From positions 22,638,385 to 22,702,384 of the forward strand of contig NC_083337.1 of NCBI RefSeq assembly GCF_019175385.1: a DNA stretch of 64,000 nt. Direction: 5' to 3'. Positions within the stretch are counted from its first letter, which is position 1. Every line of letters begins with the position of its first letter. Shown here in pieces: positions 12,801 to 26,056 of the stretch. The notes under the pieces are model-generated. The model ran no database searches, was not told the DNA's origin, and saw only the letters and a list, made by a program, of their open reading frames with translations. Made by a program: the position numbers and the translations under genes. This DNA comes from Lycium barbarum. Taxonomy: Eukaryota; Streptophyta; Magnoliopsida; Solanales; Solanaceae.

Positions 12801-13107
12801 GCTGCAAAATATTAAAGGACCGTAGTCCCTTTTTCTCTTCATTATTCTACCACCCCACTTCAAAAATCCCTCTATATTCCTCAAAACTCCTACTTCTATT
12901 TCACTCCTAATCATACCACAATTCTAGCAACCGTCCCCTCTCCCTTCTTACCACAATTTAGCCTCCCCAATCACTCACTTTTTCGTACCCACAAGAAAAG
13001 AAGAAAGAGAAGAAGGAGAGAAAAAGCAAAGCCTACACAAAGAATCCATCTCCCCCGACCATTGCACTACAAGATTAGGTAAATTTCATACTCCCCCTTT
13101 CCTCAGT

Positions 13108-13112
13108 TGTTA
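13108..13112. repeat. Target site duplication of element D (TGTTA)
   Basis: TGTTA at 13108-13112 before the left LTR and again at 22332-22336 after the right LTR. Confidence 0.93.
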
Positions 13113-13512
13113 TGTCAAGACCCAACCCCATGGGCCATGACTAGTGCCCGAGCTGGACACTCATATGCATACTTACTAGATATAGTCAAACTGAATCTAT
13201 GAACAATATGGAAACTTGCGAAAGAACTCCAAAGGTTCATAACGTCATCATATATATATCCAGAGAAACCGTCTCCTGAGGAGTCCACTAATCAAATCAT
13301 AAAATGATACGCAAGCCGACGAGGCTGCCACTACATATCAATGTCATATGCAAGCCGACAAGGCTGACACTATAGATGAACATCATATCATAGCACATCG
13401 TAGAGACACATCTGAACAGAACTTATACACAACCCACACATATGTCTACAGACCTCTAAGAGTATCAACAGTGAAATATGACGGGACAGGGCCCCGTCGT
13501 GCCCCTGGATAA

Positions 13513-13555
<43 letters not shown>

Positions 13556-13898
13556 CATATATCATAAGATTTGTACCAAAAGTCTAAACTCCGGAACAAC
13601 GGAGCTCTCCAAGACAGCTGGGTAGGAGTCCTAAGCCAGCCCCTCGAAGAAAGGGGGTCAGTACGGAATATGTACTAAGTATATAAATCATGAAATACAG
13701 TAAAGAGAATCATACTGAAATAGAGATTACCAGAAACAAGTATGACTTTTAAAACATCAATACACTTGCCTTATGAAATGAAAATCATGCATATCAATAT
13801 CATATATCATATCCGGCCCATTATGGGACTCGGTGAATAAGGTCGCCACATACCATCCTTGGTGACATAAATACATCATAACACCATCACATCATAAC

Positions 13899-13959
<61 letters not shown>

Positions 13960-15449
13960 GCCCGACCATCTAGTGAGGGACTCGGTGAACAATGCAGTGA
14001 AACTTTGCACGAAAACGTATCCTGGCCCGGGACTCAGTGAAAGATATGTTGAGGCATGCACGAGTAGAGTAGTGAGCAACCATATGCAAATTAAATCATA
14101 TTTGAGACTCAATAGAATAATCAAAACGAACTATCATTTAAAAAACAAGACAATAGTCACATCAAATACCTTTCGAATATCACTGTGGATTATATCAAAA
14201 TAGAACTTCTGGAATCATATACACGTATCAAGACATAATGAAATAGCTTCTGGAAATCAAGAACATTAGCCATCCTAGTGGCTCTAAGAATAGGAACTTC
14301 TTTGGAATCATATACACATCGTTTGTTCGTTTCATAAAGATCATGCCAAAAAGAAAGAAGGGTTAAATTTACATACCTGTTAAAGGTTAATCGTAATCAT
14401 GTTCGCTTCATCGCCCCTTTAGCCTATTTAATATAAAAGTAACGCTATCGTTAGTAAACTATACTTCCTAGCTCATAATTTGTAACCAGTCGCCTATAGG
14501 ACTCATTCTTTAACTTATACTTTCTTGATAAGGTTTTTCATTAGCTATGGACTTAACGGAAATTGGGCAGCATTTCCCCTATATATTCGCCTAACCCGAA
14601 CTTCCAATTTACCTCCTGTTATCACAGAAATACCAACAATGATAGTAATAGAGATATGCATATAAAACCCTTACAATTCAGCCCATAACAATTCTAACAA
14701 TCCAACAACCCTTCTTAATCCTTGTCAACCCACAATTTCATATAACAATAATTTCATCAAATTTCTTACTTCCAATTTCATCCAATCCAATTTTAATCCT
14801 TCCATTGCAACACCATTAATACAATTATACCACAAAATAAGAAAATCTTACCTTAATTTACTCGGAGGAATTTCTACACTTATTTACACCAATTTCAAAA
14901 ATTTTTCTTCCTCAATTCAATATCCAATGTTGCTATCACCTCCTTGAACTTGTAATTCACTTGAAACTTGATCAAGATATGCAACAAAATAACTTTTCTC
15001 AACAACCATGGCTGGCCGAGAGGTTGGCAGCCATGGAAGTGTTCTTCTTCTATTTTTTTTCTAAATTTTAATTTGTAAAATGAAATCAATTGCTAAATTG
15101 TTCATCACTCAATTGTATATATATAGTGCTCCTTATATTGACACGTGCCCCCCCCCCCCCCCTTAATGACACACCAAATGATTTCTTGAATTATATATAT
15201 ATATATTTTTTTTCAGATTAAATTAATAAATTTTAATTAATCATTAATCCTTACTTAATTATCTAATTATAATTAATAAGTCCCTAATTTCCAATAATAT
15301 TTCTACACTAAATAATTTTGTAAACAATTTGTGTACTAATTAAAATTGAAAATTAAAAGTTCTTATTTCATGTCCGAAAATAATCCCGTCTTTAACTTAA
15401 GTCAATTAGCTTGCAAATAACTCAACGTATAGAAATACGGGATATAACA
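13113..15449 (-). repeat. Element D 3' LTR
   Basis: TGTCAAGACCC to ACGGGATATAACA on the plus strand. AT microsatellites lie at about 13520-13550 and 13905-13955, and a C run near 15148-15163. It lacks the first hairpin of the LTR module, present in the other LTR at 20524-20540. A block like the candidate core promoter of B lies at 14557-14587. Confidence 0.92.
13905..13955. repeat. AT microsatellite in D 3' LTR
   Basis: An uninterrupted AT dinucleotide run of about 51 bp. The matching run in the other LTR (20790-20826) is shorter. A second pair is 13520-13550 and 20393-20419. Confidence 0.9.
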
Positions 15450-15465
15450 TCATTCCTCCCTTTAG
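15450..15465 (-). other. Element D polypurine tract
   Basis: Plus strand TCATTCCTCCCTTTAG after the 3' LTR. The sense strand is purine-rich (CTAAAGGGAGGAATGA). Confidence 0.75.
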
Positions 15466-15485
15466 AACATTCATCCTCGAATATT
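15466..15485 (-). other. Pre-PPT hairpin of element D (two mismatches)
   Basis: AACATTCA, loop TCCT, CGAATATT. It is the same site and spacing as in B and C, but two transitions break two of the eight pairs. Confidence 0.7.
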
Positions 15486-18400
15486 AAACTGGTCCTGAAC
15501 TCCCAATACTTTTTCAAGTGTTCTCTTATTTAATTATGCTCTTCACATGCCTTTTTCATTGGTCGATTCGCTATAATTCACTATAACACATTCCAGGTCT
15601 CTACATAGTCATTCTCATAATACTTCCTCCTTCTTTTGCTTCTCGAGGTAATTATTCCACGTCGCTGTCCTTACTCTCCTCTTTATTTCGCAGTCGGTTG
15701 TCAGTTGTATTGCGAGCTCTTTTGCTGAAGTGTTACTCTTTCTCTTGTCTCACATTGTGCAGTTGTACTGTCACTGATTGATTCGGACTTGTATTCATAG
15801 TGCACTTAGTCATAACTCGACTCTTTCTTTTCCTATAGTTATTCCCTTAAGATGATATATCGTTCACTTCACTTCACCTTCTAATCTTTAAATAAGATCT
15901 TGTAATGTGCAGACATCCCTCATCGGTTTATTAGACTCTGCAATCCTTGGAGTATTTATACCTCTGGTAACGTATAGACCCTTCGTAACTTTACGAATAA
16001 AATGAAATTTTCCAAGGTGAAATTTTACTTCAATAACCTTATATTGCCCTGCTGTTCTAGCCTATATTCTGGAATCTTCAGCCTCCGGTATCGCTTCTCG
16101 ACTTTCTTTTTAACTGTCATTTTGATTTTAGCTCTTACTCTCGATCATTAGAGTTGGCTACCAAGTAGCGCTGGAGTTCCCTCATTTTATAACTTCACAA
16201 ATCCGCTCTGTCTTTTGTCAATTGGTATAACTCCGAAAAAGTTTTTGATTTGACATATAAATTCACTGTCTTCTAATAACCGACTCGTCCTGCTCGTCTC
16301 GTTTAAGCTATTTCACTATTTATCTTAACCCAACTTGTAACATTTTAGGCATATTATCTCGTGTCATTTCTTTATCTTTACTTTAAACTCTTCTATTGCC
16401 CCTTTACTTAAATTTGCTCTTAGGTCTCCTATCACGCATCATATTGCAATCTTTACAAGAGTATGTGTAAGTGCTTAAATCAGCCCGAGAAATACCTTAG
16501 CATCGTCTCGCTAGTCTTCATGCTTTACCTTGCATTCTCCTCTTGTATCTTACAATTGGTATCGGGGTAAATCTTCGGCTCAACCATGGTCATGTCCTAT
16601 TTTCCCTTAGTACTAATTCTATCTCGGAAATTTGGCTCAAACCACCTTACGACTTTCCTTAATGTATCCAAAATATCACAATCACGTTGTTAGTACTGAA
16701 TCCTTATTCTTCTTATCAAGTACTCACTTGGTCTCATTCTTAGCACACAAATATTCGTAGGTTGCATAACTATTCTTGTACAACTTGTATAAAGTGTATC
16801 TAATCTTAGTCAGAGTCTTCCCTTTTCCTGGTCCATTCTGCTTTACATATCCGTACTAAAACTCGTTCGTAGCCTTTCTTTTCATACTCCTTTCCTTTCC
16901 CTTCTCATTTGCTACTTATGTGTCACAATGTCATTAGCCAATAACTCTGTTGCCAACATCTTAACCTCTAATCCAGTATAGCCTTGCTATCTTTAATAAT
17001 AACTTTTTAAGTTACTCGTTACCATTCTCTTGTCGCATTCTCCCTTTTTATAAGCATATACTATCTAATGTCATATTATCCAAGGTCCTTACAAATAATT
17101 CTCAGCACTGTCTCAAATACCATCTTGACTACTATTCATTTATCGCTGGCCCTCAGATCTTACCAACTTGTTTCAGCATGGGATCTCACTTGAAATTTGA
17201 GTATCCATATTGGATATAGTATAGTGTCAATTGTTTCCATTTGTACTTACTTTGCTTTCACCCGCTTCCCCCCTTTGGGGTTGTACTTATACCATATCTA
17301 TGTCTTTTCTTTATTATTTATAACTTTGATTCCCCCGTACGAAACCTCGACCAAATCATGAAGCAATGAGAACTCTCGATATATAGTACAAAATATTATA
17401 TAATGGTTGGTACTCGAGTAATGCAATTAACGTAGCGATTTATCCAAAGCCACATTCCATTTATTCCGATCAGTAATTAGCTAGTGCTTATAGTCGTTTC
17501 AAATTCTCAATTAGGTAGCACTTATATTCTGATGATAAATGTCCCATGCTTTCCTATAACACTATCTTTATCCCACCGGATATCATCTGTTTCTTCTAAT
17601 AAATTCACAATATATCAGTTGTTTCGCAAATCCACAATCCTTGTCCTTTAAGGATTTCACTATTTCCGAGGTGAAGTCGCATACACGCAGTACTCCTTTA
17701 TGCCTCATGCTCTTTCACCCTTATTGTATACCCAACACTAACTTCTAACTTACTCAAAATCATATCAAATTCGTCTTAGTAGTGGTCTTGTCTTATCACC
17801 TTCTCGTCGTACTACACCTTAAGTTTGTAGCTATATATTTCCCTTTTATCCTATTCTCATACTCAACTAATTACGTCTGTCTTGAGTGCTTCCTTTAGTA
17901 TTCCTTTCATTTCTCCAGTCTATGTCCATCTTTTATTTTGTGCACGAGGAATCTCATGCTACTCCTGTATCCTTCGGAAAGCACTACTTCTACATAACCC
18001 CTTTCTCACTTTCAAGGTATATTCTGTTCATCCCTATTTGTTCTTATCATACCAGTCATTTCTGGCACTCATTCTGTCTCGTTGCTCATCTTCCTTTAGT
18101 TCGGTCTTTCACAATTCCGTCGCTTATATTACTCATTTTCTTAGCTATGCATGCCATAACACACCGCTACACTGTAATCCCACTCGCTTTCTTCTTATCT
18201 TCTTCTTTCAATTAACTCCTTCTCTCCCTGTGCTCGCTTTCACTTTCGTTACCACTTGATCTCTATTCTGAACTTTCCCTATAGGACTTTGTAAGTTTTT
18301 TTTTTTAATTCGTTCTATATTTGCTTTTCCGTTTCACACTGATCACATTATATCCTTTAGTTACTTCCTCGCTAGGCTTTACTCATTTCTATAACAATCC

Positions 18401-19994
18401 TTATGGTATTCACATTACATCCCGTTCGTAATCCATCCTATAACGTAACACTTCCTAACCTTATTCACGATTCTTACTATGTTTCAATTGCACTCTGTGG
18501 AGGCATATTTAACCCTTCACCCTTTCTGATCAATCTTATCCTTAATATCTCACAAGCTGTTTTATCAATACCTTCATAATTTGTCATAATTCTTCCTCCT
18601 CCGTACTTTTATCTCAATCATACTATTACTCTTTTTAACTGTAAACTCGTCGTAATTTATCCCTACTTATCGGTTCACTCGATACCTCAATAAAATGTTT
18701 TGTTAAGATTTGCCACCTTTTTCTAAATCATCCTTTAGTATCACAAGCCCTTTCGAATTATTCTAGCATTTCATCAACAACATATGAAACACATGATCCT
18801 GGACAACCCTCAAGTTTGAGTTTTCCTTCCACAAATTCCATCTCCAATTAGTTGATTAAGAACTAATAAAATGTTACCATGAAGCATTCTCCAACCACCA
18901 CCAGAAGAAAACTCGAATTCGACAAGCACCACAGGACTTCTAGTGCTTGATTCACATGGTTTACCTCCAGATTTATTCTTGAGTCGTGAACGAATCATTT
19001 AGTTCATAAACTACTTGTTGTATGCTCTATATTCTTCCAATGAAGTGAAACTTAATTGCTGGACGTTTTTGCCCTCCAATATGAGCTTTTCTAAGGTAAA
19101 CATGTGGCTGGAAAGTATTCTGGTCCGTTCAAATGAATTCCAAACATTGCTGCTCATATATGCTTCTTCGAAATAAAATTTCCCAAGTAAGAATGGTGCC
19201 TCTTATGGACGACATGGAGGGAATCTCTTAAAGCTTTAATCCAACAAAATAAATTTACCATATCGATATCGACCTCATAATTACTATTACTATCAATTCA
19301 ACTGTTAACTTTATTTCTCGAAGTCAGACGTACTTGTAACTTAGTCAAATCTTATCATCACTATTGACATGACCTTTCAAGACATATCACGAACTTATAT
19401 CTCATCATCTCTTTTCTATTTCTGGGAAAATTTGGGCAGAGTTTCCTCTGTACTTCTTACTATCCCAAAACCTGCACGCAGGAAATACCAACAATGCCTC
19501 ACAGGGCCAAAATATATACGTATATATCATATCATGTCATAGCCACAGAGGGCTCCCAATTTCAAGTAAAAAGTATAAAGGTGACGAACCTCACCTCACA
19601 TATCACACCTCGAGACGTACCTGCTCCATTAATGATCTATCCTGTTATACCTTCCTATTACCTCCCCTTTCATTCTTCAACTTTACATGTCAATCATACT
19701 TTAATATTCTTACCTTATCCGACATGCATCTTTCGCACCGTTGGTTACCTGTGTACTTTGTAACTTCCCATATCATCAGTCACTTTCTTCTGTCGATGCC
19801 GTTCTTCAGCTGAAATCAAGGGTTAGTAAAAGGGAATTTCATTTCTTATGGCTGGGCTCTATCGCACGATCTTAGATATGAAAGAAAGGTAACATCCTAA
19901 ATGTCCTGTAGCTTCCTGTTTATAGATGTGGTGCACAACACACCGATAAACAAGACTCTATTAGACACGGATGTAGACACTCCGAGGACGTACT
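15486..19994 (-). other. Element D interior, non-coding
   Basis: About 4.5 kb, T- and CT-rich on the plus strand, with no recognisable protein domain. The longest open frames (for example 17882-18259) are low-complexity and lack motifs. The last 600 bp (about 19420-19994) are homologous to C's interior near 50150-50702. They include the GGGCAGAG-TTTCCTCTGTA block and the stretch before the primer site (CTGTCGATGCCG). The interior may have arisen by replacing coding DNA with unrelated sequence. Confidence 0.75.
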
Positions 19995-20006
19995 GCTCTG
20001 ATACCA
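19995..20006 (-). other. Element D primer binding site
   Basis: Sense TGGTATCAGAGC (initiator Met tRNA), 4 nt from the LTR. The leader upstream on the plus strand (about 19838-19994) closely matches those of B and C. Confidence 0.88.
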
Positions 20007-20010
20007 CTTT

Positions 20011-20385
20011 TGTCACCAACCAACCCCATGGGCCATGACTAGTGCCCGAGATGGACACTCATATACATATTTACTAGATATAGTCAAACTGAATCTATGA
20101 ACAATATGGAAGCTTGCGAAAGAACTCCAAAGGTTCATAACATCATCATATATATATATCCAGATAAACCGTCTCCTGAGGAGTCCACTAATCAAATCAT
20201 AAAATGATACGCAAGCCGACGAGGCTGCCACTACATATCAATGTCATATGCAAGCCGACAAGGCTGCCACTACAGACGAACATCATATCATAGCACATCG
20301 TAGAGACACAGCTGAACAGAGCTTATACACAACCCACACCAGTGAAATATGACGGGACAGGGCCCCGTCGTACCCCTGGATAAAC

Positions 20386-20419
<34 letters not shown>

Positions 20420-20784
20420 CATAAGATTTGTACCAAAAGTCTAAACTGCGGAACAACGGAGCTCTCCAAGACAGCTGAGTAGGAGTCCTAAGCTGAAGGG
20501 TCACCAAACCGACTATCTGTACCTGCGGGCATGAAACGCAGCCCCCCGAAGAAAGGGGGTCAGTACGGAAAATGTACTGAGTATATAAAGCATGAAATAC
20601 ATAAAGAGAATCATACTGAAATAGAGATTACCAGAAACAAGTATGACTTTTAAAATATCAATACACTTGCCTTATGAAATGAAAATCATGCATATGAATA
20701 TCATATATCATATCCGGCCCATTATGGGACTCGGTGAATAAGGTCGCCACATACCATCCTTGGCGCCATAAACACATCATAACA

Positions 20785-20828
<44 letters not shown>

Positions 20829-22331
20829 GTATCCCGACCCTCTAGTGAGGGACTCGGTAAACAATGCAGTGAAACTGTGCACGAAAACATATCCTGGCCT
20901 GGGACTTAGTGAAAGATATGTTGAGGCATGCACGAGTAGAGTAGTGAGCAACTATATGCAAATTAAATCATATTTGAGACTCAATAGAATAATCAAAACG
21001 AACTATCATTTGAAAATCAAGACAATAGTCACATCAAATACCTTTCGAATGTCACTGTGGATTATATCAAAATAGAACATCTGGAATCATATACACGTAT
21101 CAAGACATAATGAAATAGCTTCTGGAAATCAAGAACATTAGCCATCCTAGTGGCTCTAAGAATAGGAACTTCTTTGGAAACATATACACATCGTCTATTC
21201 GTTTCATAATGATCATGCCAAAAAGAAAGAAGGGTTAACTTTACATACCTGTTAAAGGTTAATCGTAATCACGTTCGCTTCGTCGTCCCTTTAGCCTATT
21301 TAATAAAAGTAACGCTATCGTTAGTGAACTATACTTCCTAGCTCATAAATCTGTATCCAGTCGCCTATAGGACTCATTCTTTAAAGTATACTTTCTTGAT
21401 TAGGGTTTTCATTAGTTAAGGACTTAACGGAAATCGGGCAGCATTTCCCCTATATATTCGCCTAACGCGAACTTCCAATTTACCTCCTGTTATCACAGAA
21501 ATACAACCAATGACAGTAATAGAGATATGCATATAAAACCCTTACAATTCAGCCCATAACAATTCTAACAATCCAACAACCCTTCTTAATCCTTTTCAAC
21601 CCACAATTTCATATAACAATAATTTCATACAATTTCTTACTTCCAATTTCATCCAATCCAATTTTAATCCTTCCATTACAACACCATTAATACAATTATA
21701 CCACAAAATAAGAAAATCTTACCTTAATTTACTCGGAGGAATTTCTACACTTATTTACTCCAATTTCACAATTTCTTCTTCCTCAATTCAATATCCATTG
21801 TTGCTATCACCTCCTTGAACTTGTAATTCACTTGGAACTTGATCAAGATATGCAACAAAACAACTTTGCTCAACAACCATGGCTGGCCGAGAGGTTGGCA
21901 GCCATGGAAGTGTTCTTTTTTTTTTTTCTAAGTTTTAATTTGTAAAATGAAATCAATTGCTAAATTGTTCATCACTCAATTGTATATATATAGTGCTCCT
22001 TATGTTGACACGTTCCCCCCCCTCCCTCCTTTAATGACTCACCAAATGATTTCTTGTATTACATTTTTTTTATTTCAGGTGGGGCCCACAAATAGTAATT
22101 AAATTAATTAATTTTAATTAATCATTAATCCTTACTTAATAATATAATCATAATTAATTAGTCCCTAATTTCCAATAATATTTCTACACTAAATAAAAAT
22201 TTTAAACAATTTGTGTACTAATTAAAATTGAAAATTAAAAGTTCCTATTTCATATCTGAAAATAATCCCGTCTTTAACTTAAGTCAATTAGCTTGCGAAT
22301 AACTCGAGGTATAGAAATACTGGATATACCA
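20011..22331 (-). repeat. Element D 5' LTR
   Basis: TGTCACCAACC to GGATATACCA on the plus strand, so both ends have mutated slightly from TG...ACA. The full three-hairpin module is at 20524-20580. The promoter-like block is at 21428-21457. Confidence 0.92.
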
Positions 22332-22336
22332 TGTTA

Positions 22337-23021
22337 ATCCATCAACACAGCATTCTAAACAATAACTTAAGGGTTAGATTTTGGTAACAGTAGTTGGGTT
22401 TTCTGATCTTTAGGTAACTACGCAATTTGGATAAATTTTTGGAGTAATCAGAACTAGTTAATCATTAGGATAATCTTCCCTCCGCACTTAGCGTGATTAT
22501 AACATAGATTTGAGGCGCAAAACTTGAGCATAGTAAAGAAAAATTCTTGAAATAGATTTTAGGGTTTATGAAGAATTTTTGGCTAGTTTGTTGTTAGAAT
22601 GGCACCCAAATGGGTTTTAAACTTCATGCATACTGGTTTTCTCCTCGATCCGTGCTTCGAAACACGTTTTAATCCAAAAAGTGTAACTTCAAATTTGGGA
22701 ATTTTGGTTCATTACTCGGGTAAGGTTATACCGCTGCGGCGGTGCACTGGCTGCGACTGCGACACCGCTGTGGCGCTCCACTTGCCGCTGTGGTGGCCCA
22801 CTCCAAACGTTACTGACTGCTGTGGCGGTCTCCTTTCCGCCATAGTCATACTATCATGGCGGTCTGCAGGCCGCTATGGCGGTCATTACAGGTTCTGCAT
22901 CAGTGCAGTCTATGGCTAGGCACTCGTTTACTGAATTTTTTTCACTTTGATTCTTATTAAATCGACATGCAATTGATAAGTCTCGAGAACTGACACGTTT
23001 TCAAATTTTCTTGCAGGCACA
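22337..23021 (+). other. E interior: possible exon and intron before the Transposase_32 ORF
   Basis: E sequence resumes after D. An ATG at 22599 opens 40 codons up to CGG|GTAAGG at 22720. TTTTCTTGCAG ends at 23016. Joining 22719 to 23017 would keep the frame into the ATG at 23022. The supposed intron holds GC-rich island 3. This is consistent with a spliced plus-strand gene but rests only on consensus-like splice sites. Confidence 0.35.
22730..22900. repeat. GC-rich CCGC..GCGG island 3
   Basis: A cluster of imperfect palindromes (CCGCTGCGGCGG, CCGCTGTGG, CCGCTATGGCGG, CCGCCATAG) between AT-rich flanks, within the possible intron. Confidence 0.75.
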
Positions 23022-23408
23022 ATGGCTGAACACGGAAAACAAGTTTCTCAAATCCAAGGGGCGGTGCCCCAAAACATAGAAGTGCCCACTTATGAAAATC
23101 TTCCCACTCGACAGATTAAATGGCTACACTTAGAATAGAGGTCTATTCCCTTACTATTGGAGCGAGGCTTTGACATGGCAAATGTGGAAAGACGGGCTCC
23201 AGATTTCTGGAACAGGTTAGTGGAGACCAAGTGGACTCGCTTGGTTAGAAACCCGAGAGATTGCAAGGAGTCCTGGGTTAGGGAGTTCTATGCCATGCTG
23301 CCTTCGGTTGACGGGGATGTTCCTAGCCTGGTTATCATAATAAGGGGCACTCCCGTGAAAGTGGGGTCCAGGGCTATCAATTGGATTTACAGGCTAGATG
23401 ATCATCTC
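23022..23408 (+). pseudogene. Transposase_32-type ORF, N-terminal part (pseudogene, antisense in E)
   Basis: 129 codons from ATG 23022 to the B-array insertion, with one in-frame TAG at 23136-23138. I recognise the pattern of the 'putative plant transposon protein' domain: LLERGFD near the start, SWVREFYAML, VIIIRGTPVKV and SRAINWIYRLDD. The molecular function of this family is not established. The frame continues exactly in phase at 59635 once one TSD copy is removed, so the array landed inside the gene. It lies antisense to E's LTR orientation, like the antisense extra ORFs known from some Tat-lineage elements such as maize Grande. Confidence 0.75.
23404..23408. repeat. Target site duplication of the B array (ATCTC)
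   Basis: ATCTC at 23404-23408 and at 59630-59634, the only duplication around the 36-kb array. Confidence 0.95.
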
Positions 23409-23922
23409 TGTCACGACCCAGCCCCGTGGACCGCGACTGGCACCCTACCTGGGTACCCAGACCGAATCACACATTCATCTTCAAATCCAAACTCATTTCA
23501 TAATTTTTCGAAATCATATCGAACATAATTTATATCAAATATGTCTTAAGCGGTCGTGCCAAATCAAAATATCATATCAAATACAAACTGAGCGGCGGAA
23601 TGGACATCGCCGGTCAAAAGTGCAAATATAAGCATAAGGGCCATTTGGGGCCGGCATAACAAACAGACCGCCTTAAGACCAGAAAACGGAATCAGACAAA
23701 CATACATAGGACCCTCGCCCCACATATATGACTACAGGCCTCTACGAACTCAAAACAAAGACATATGGCGAGACAGGGCCCCGCCGTACCCAAATAGTCA
23801 AATATACCGAATATATACAAAGCAAAAAGAGTTTGTACCAAAAGTGGACTCCGGATCAAATAGGAGTACTCCGGAATAGCAAGAAGTGAAGCCTACTGCG
23901 GAGGATTACCGATATCTGCACC

Positions 23923-23978
23923 TGCGGGCATAAAACGCAGCCCCCGAAGAGAGGGGGTCAGTACGAAATATGTACTGA
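23923..23978 (-). other. Three-hairpin module in B LTR1
   Basis: Successive stems: TGCG/CGCA (23923-23939), CCCCC/GGGGG (23941-23957), TCAGTAC/GTACTGA (23958-23978). Copies lie at 32031-32086, 40139-40194 and 57212-57267 (the last with one stem base changed). C has it at 45680-45736 and 51267-51323, D at 20524-20580. Loops vary while stems are kept. Confidence 0.7.
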
Positions 23979-25071
23979 GTATGTAAAGCACGGAGTACAG
24001 AAATATGGATCAAAACCGAAAGCAAATCAAATGTCAAAGTGAAGCATCAAATGGGTATGTCAAAATCCGTATCGAAATCATATACGTATACATAATGCAA
24101 ATGAAATCATGCAAACACTTAGGAACGTGGTCGCCACTCCGACGCTGGCGCCACACACAACATAACACCAGAAGGTTTCAAATCTCCGTACATCCCCGAA
24201 CACAAACATAATCATAGGTGAGCGTATCGCATCACGAGCCATATCACAGCATAACTCCAAACGGAACCCGGCCCTATGGCGAAGCCTCGGGAACTGTAAC
24301 ACAACATACGGCCGAATTGTCATAAGGCGCACGAATCAAAACCGGCCCGGGAACCGGTGAACGAAGTCATAATAAGGCATGAGCGGAGTCATGAGCAAAC
24401 CAATGCAATTCGTACTTCAAAATAGTTTTCCAAAATGAAGTAAACCCATAAGTCATATCGTAATGCAAAATAGTCGGATACTTAGCCGATATAAAGTTTC
24501 ATTTATCAAAACTTTTCCAAAATAATATGTGTAGCTCAGAACGTAGCTTAACATATCGAAATTGTCGAAACATATCCCATAGACGGGAATTCCAACATCG
24601 AAAGTGCCATTCCAAACGTTATTCAAAAGGACAGCCCAATAAGACAAATAGGGCGTCTCGGGGTTAGCGGGCCCACCTCGAGTCAAAGTGAGGTGGCGAA
24701 CATATTGTCACGAACATTTATATGCCAGGGGTCATACATAATCATTTCTAGGTTACCCGACCACATTTCGATAGGTTTCGGACGAATGGTGGCACTCTAG
24801 CCAAAATAGAGCCCTTAGGCTTCAATTGAATTGAATGAATAGTAACTTTTCTGTGGATCGGGTTTCGAGGAACAGAAATGCTCCGGAAGGTCTCATATTC
24901 GACTAACATACTAGGATATGCCAAATGAAGGAGTGGGAAGCTTTACATACCTCACAGACGTCGTAAGCTCTCCCGAAAGTCCAGTCCCGTTTCGTCAAAA
25001 ATCTGCAAATGGTCAAAGTTACCAATTGAGATTCTTAGGCTTAAAAATGCCTTTAACTCCACTTTTGCCTA

Positions 25072-25104
25072 CCGAAATTTCGGCAGCATTTCCCCTATAA
25101 ATCT
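25072..25104 (-). promoter_or_regulatory. Candidate core promoter block in B LTR
   Basis: The palindrome CCGAAATTTCGG is followed by GCAGCATTTCCCCTATAAAT. On the sense strand this is a TATA-like ATTTATAGGGG. It is conserved in all B and C LTRs (for example 46887-46920) and, with a weaker palindrome, in D (14557-14587). Another TATA-like site is at 26014-26020. Which one is used is unknown. Confidence 0.35.
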
Positions 25105-26031
25105 AACATCCCCGAGGCTTAGCTCGGCTCAAAATACATCAATCACAACAGCCCACACGTCAACAAACAACACAAACAACAATCAAACCATTCTAGCTTC
25201 AAAATTATACTTTGTTATCTAAGTTGGCAACTTTCATTCAAACTTCCAAAACTCCAATTCTACATCTACATAATTGCATTCATTTCCACATTCAAACTTA
25301 TACAATCACATCCTAACTACAATTCAAGCCATACACGAAATTGCACCAAAAATCCATTATTTTCCATAATCCTTCAAAACATCAAAATTCACGACGAACA
25401 TTCTAACTAACGTCGTTTCATTCCGAATTCATTAACATCATTATAGATTCATGTCTAAAGTCTCTAGCACCTTAAATATACAATGATATACATAATGATA
25501 CCGAAGGTATACACTTTCCGATAATATCCAAAATCATTTTTTTCAACGCCAATTTCATTCATCAATTAATCATTTACGACATAAGGGTCACAACAACACA
25601 TTATACCAACTTAAACAAGATCAATTAACACCATTTCCTCCTCCCTATGGCTCACGGCCAATACACACTACACACACACACCCACGACTTTCTATTTACA
25701 TCCAAGTTACGGGATTCTCGTCTAGACTCAATCCTTAACATATTCACATCAATTCTATCACATTAAAGGGGCAAAATTCTTACCTTTCCTTGAAACCCCG
25801 ACTTGTCGCAAACGTCGTTCTTGCGCCAAACTAATTATACCCCGTTGAAGAGGGCCTTGAGTACTTCCCAATTATGTAAAAATTCATATTTTTGGATCAA
25901 CAACAAGCTTGAAATAATTTTTCTCTCCTCCTTTCTAGCTCACGGCCGAGAGCTCCTTTTTGTGTGTTCTTGATTTTTGTTCTAATTTTCTAGATAATGG
26001 TTAGGCATACATAGTATATATCCTTTTAGGG

Positions 26032-26056
26032 GGGTCATGTGCATAGCACATGACCC
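26032..26056. repeat. Perfect palindrome in B LTR
   Basis: GGGTCATGTGC, ATA, GCACATGACCC: 11-bp arms. Intact also at 34140-34164 and 59321-59345. In LTR3 (near 42248) the right arm has changed. Confidence 0.85.

Larger units (their letters stand above)
12379..13112 (+). other. E interior before element D: possible leader of the antisense ORF
   Basis: No convincing gene. GC-rich island 2 lies at 12640-12800. From about 12830 the plus strand is CT-rich and then purine-rich, like a plant 5' untranslated region. ATTAG|GTAAATT at 13074-13085 could be a 5' splice site. If so, this would be the first exon of the plus-strand Transposase_32-type gene, with element D inserted in its first intron. This is inference from composition and splice-like signals only. 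The 145-codon minus frame at 12477-12914 crosses the island and is judged spurious. Confidence 0.35.
13113..22331 (-). mobile_element. Element D: non-autonomous, LARD-like LTR retrotransposon
   Basis: 9,219 bp: LTR (2,337), interior (4,561), LTR (2,321), with TSDs, a primer site beside the right LTR and a purine tract beside the left. The sense strand is minus. No gag-pol motif is visible in any frame of the interior. LTR blocks, leader and purine-tract region are related to those of B and C. This suggests it was mobilised in trans by a Tekay-type element. Its LTRs are clearly diverged (about 7 differences in the first 120 bases), so it is older than B and C. Confidence 0.9.

Noticed and set aside
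12477..12914. 145-codon minus frame in E's interior
   Set aside because: Runs through a GC-rich palindromic island. No domain, and the plus strand looks like a leader.
17882..18259. 125-codon plus frame in element D interior
   Set aside because: Overlapping frames in CT-rich DNA rich in Ser, Phe and Leu. No motif and no related copy in C.
20734..21075. Frames through the AT microsatellites in D's LTRs (Ile-Tyr runs)
   Set aside because: Translations of simple repeats in an LTR.
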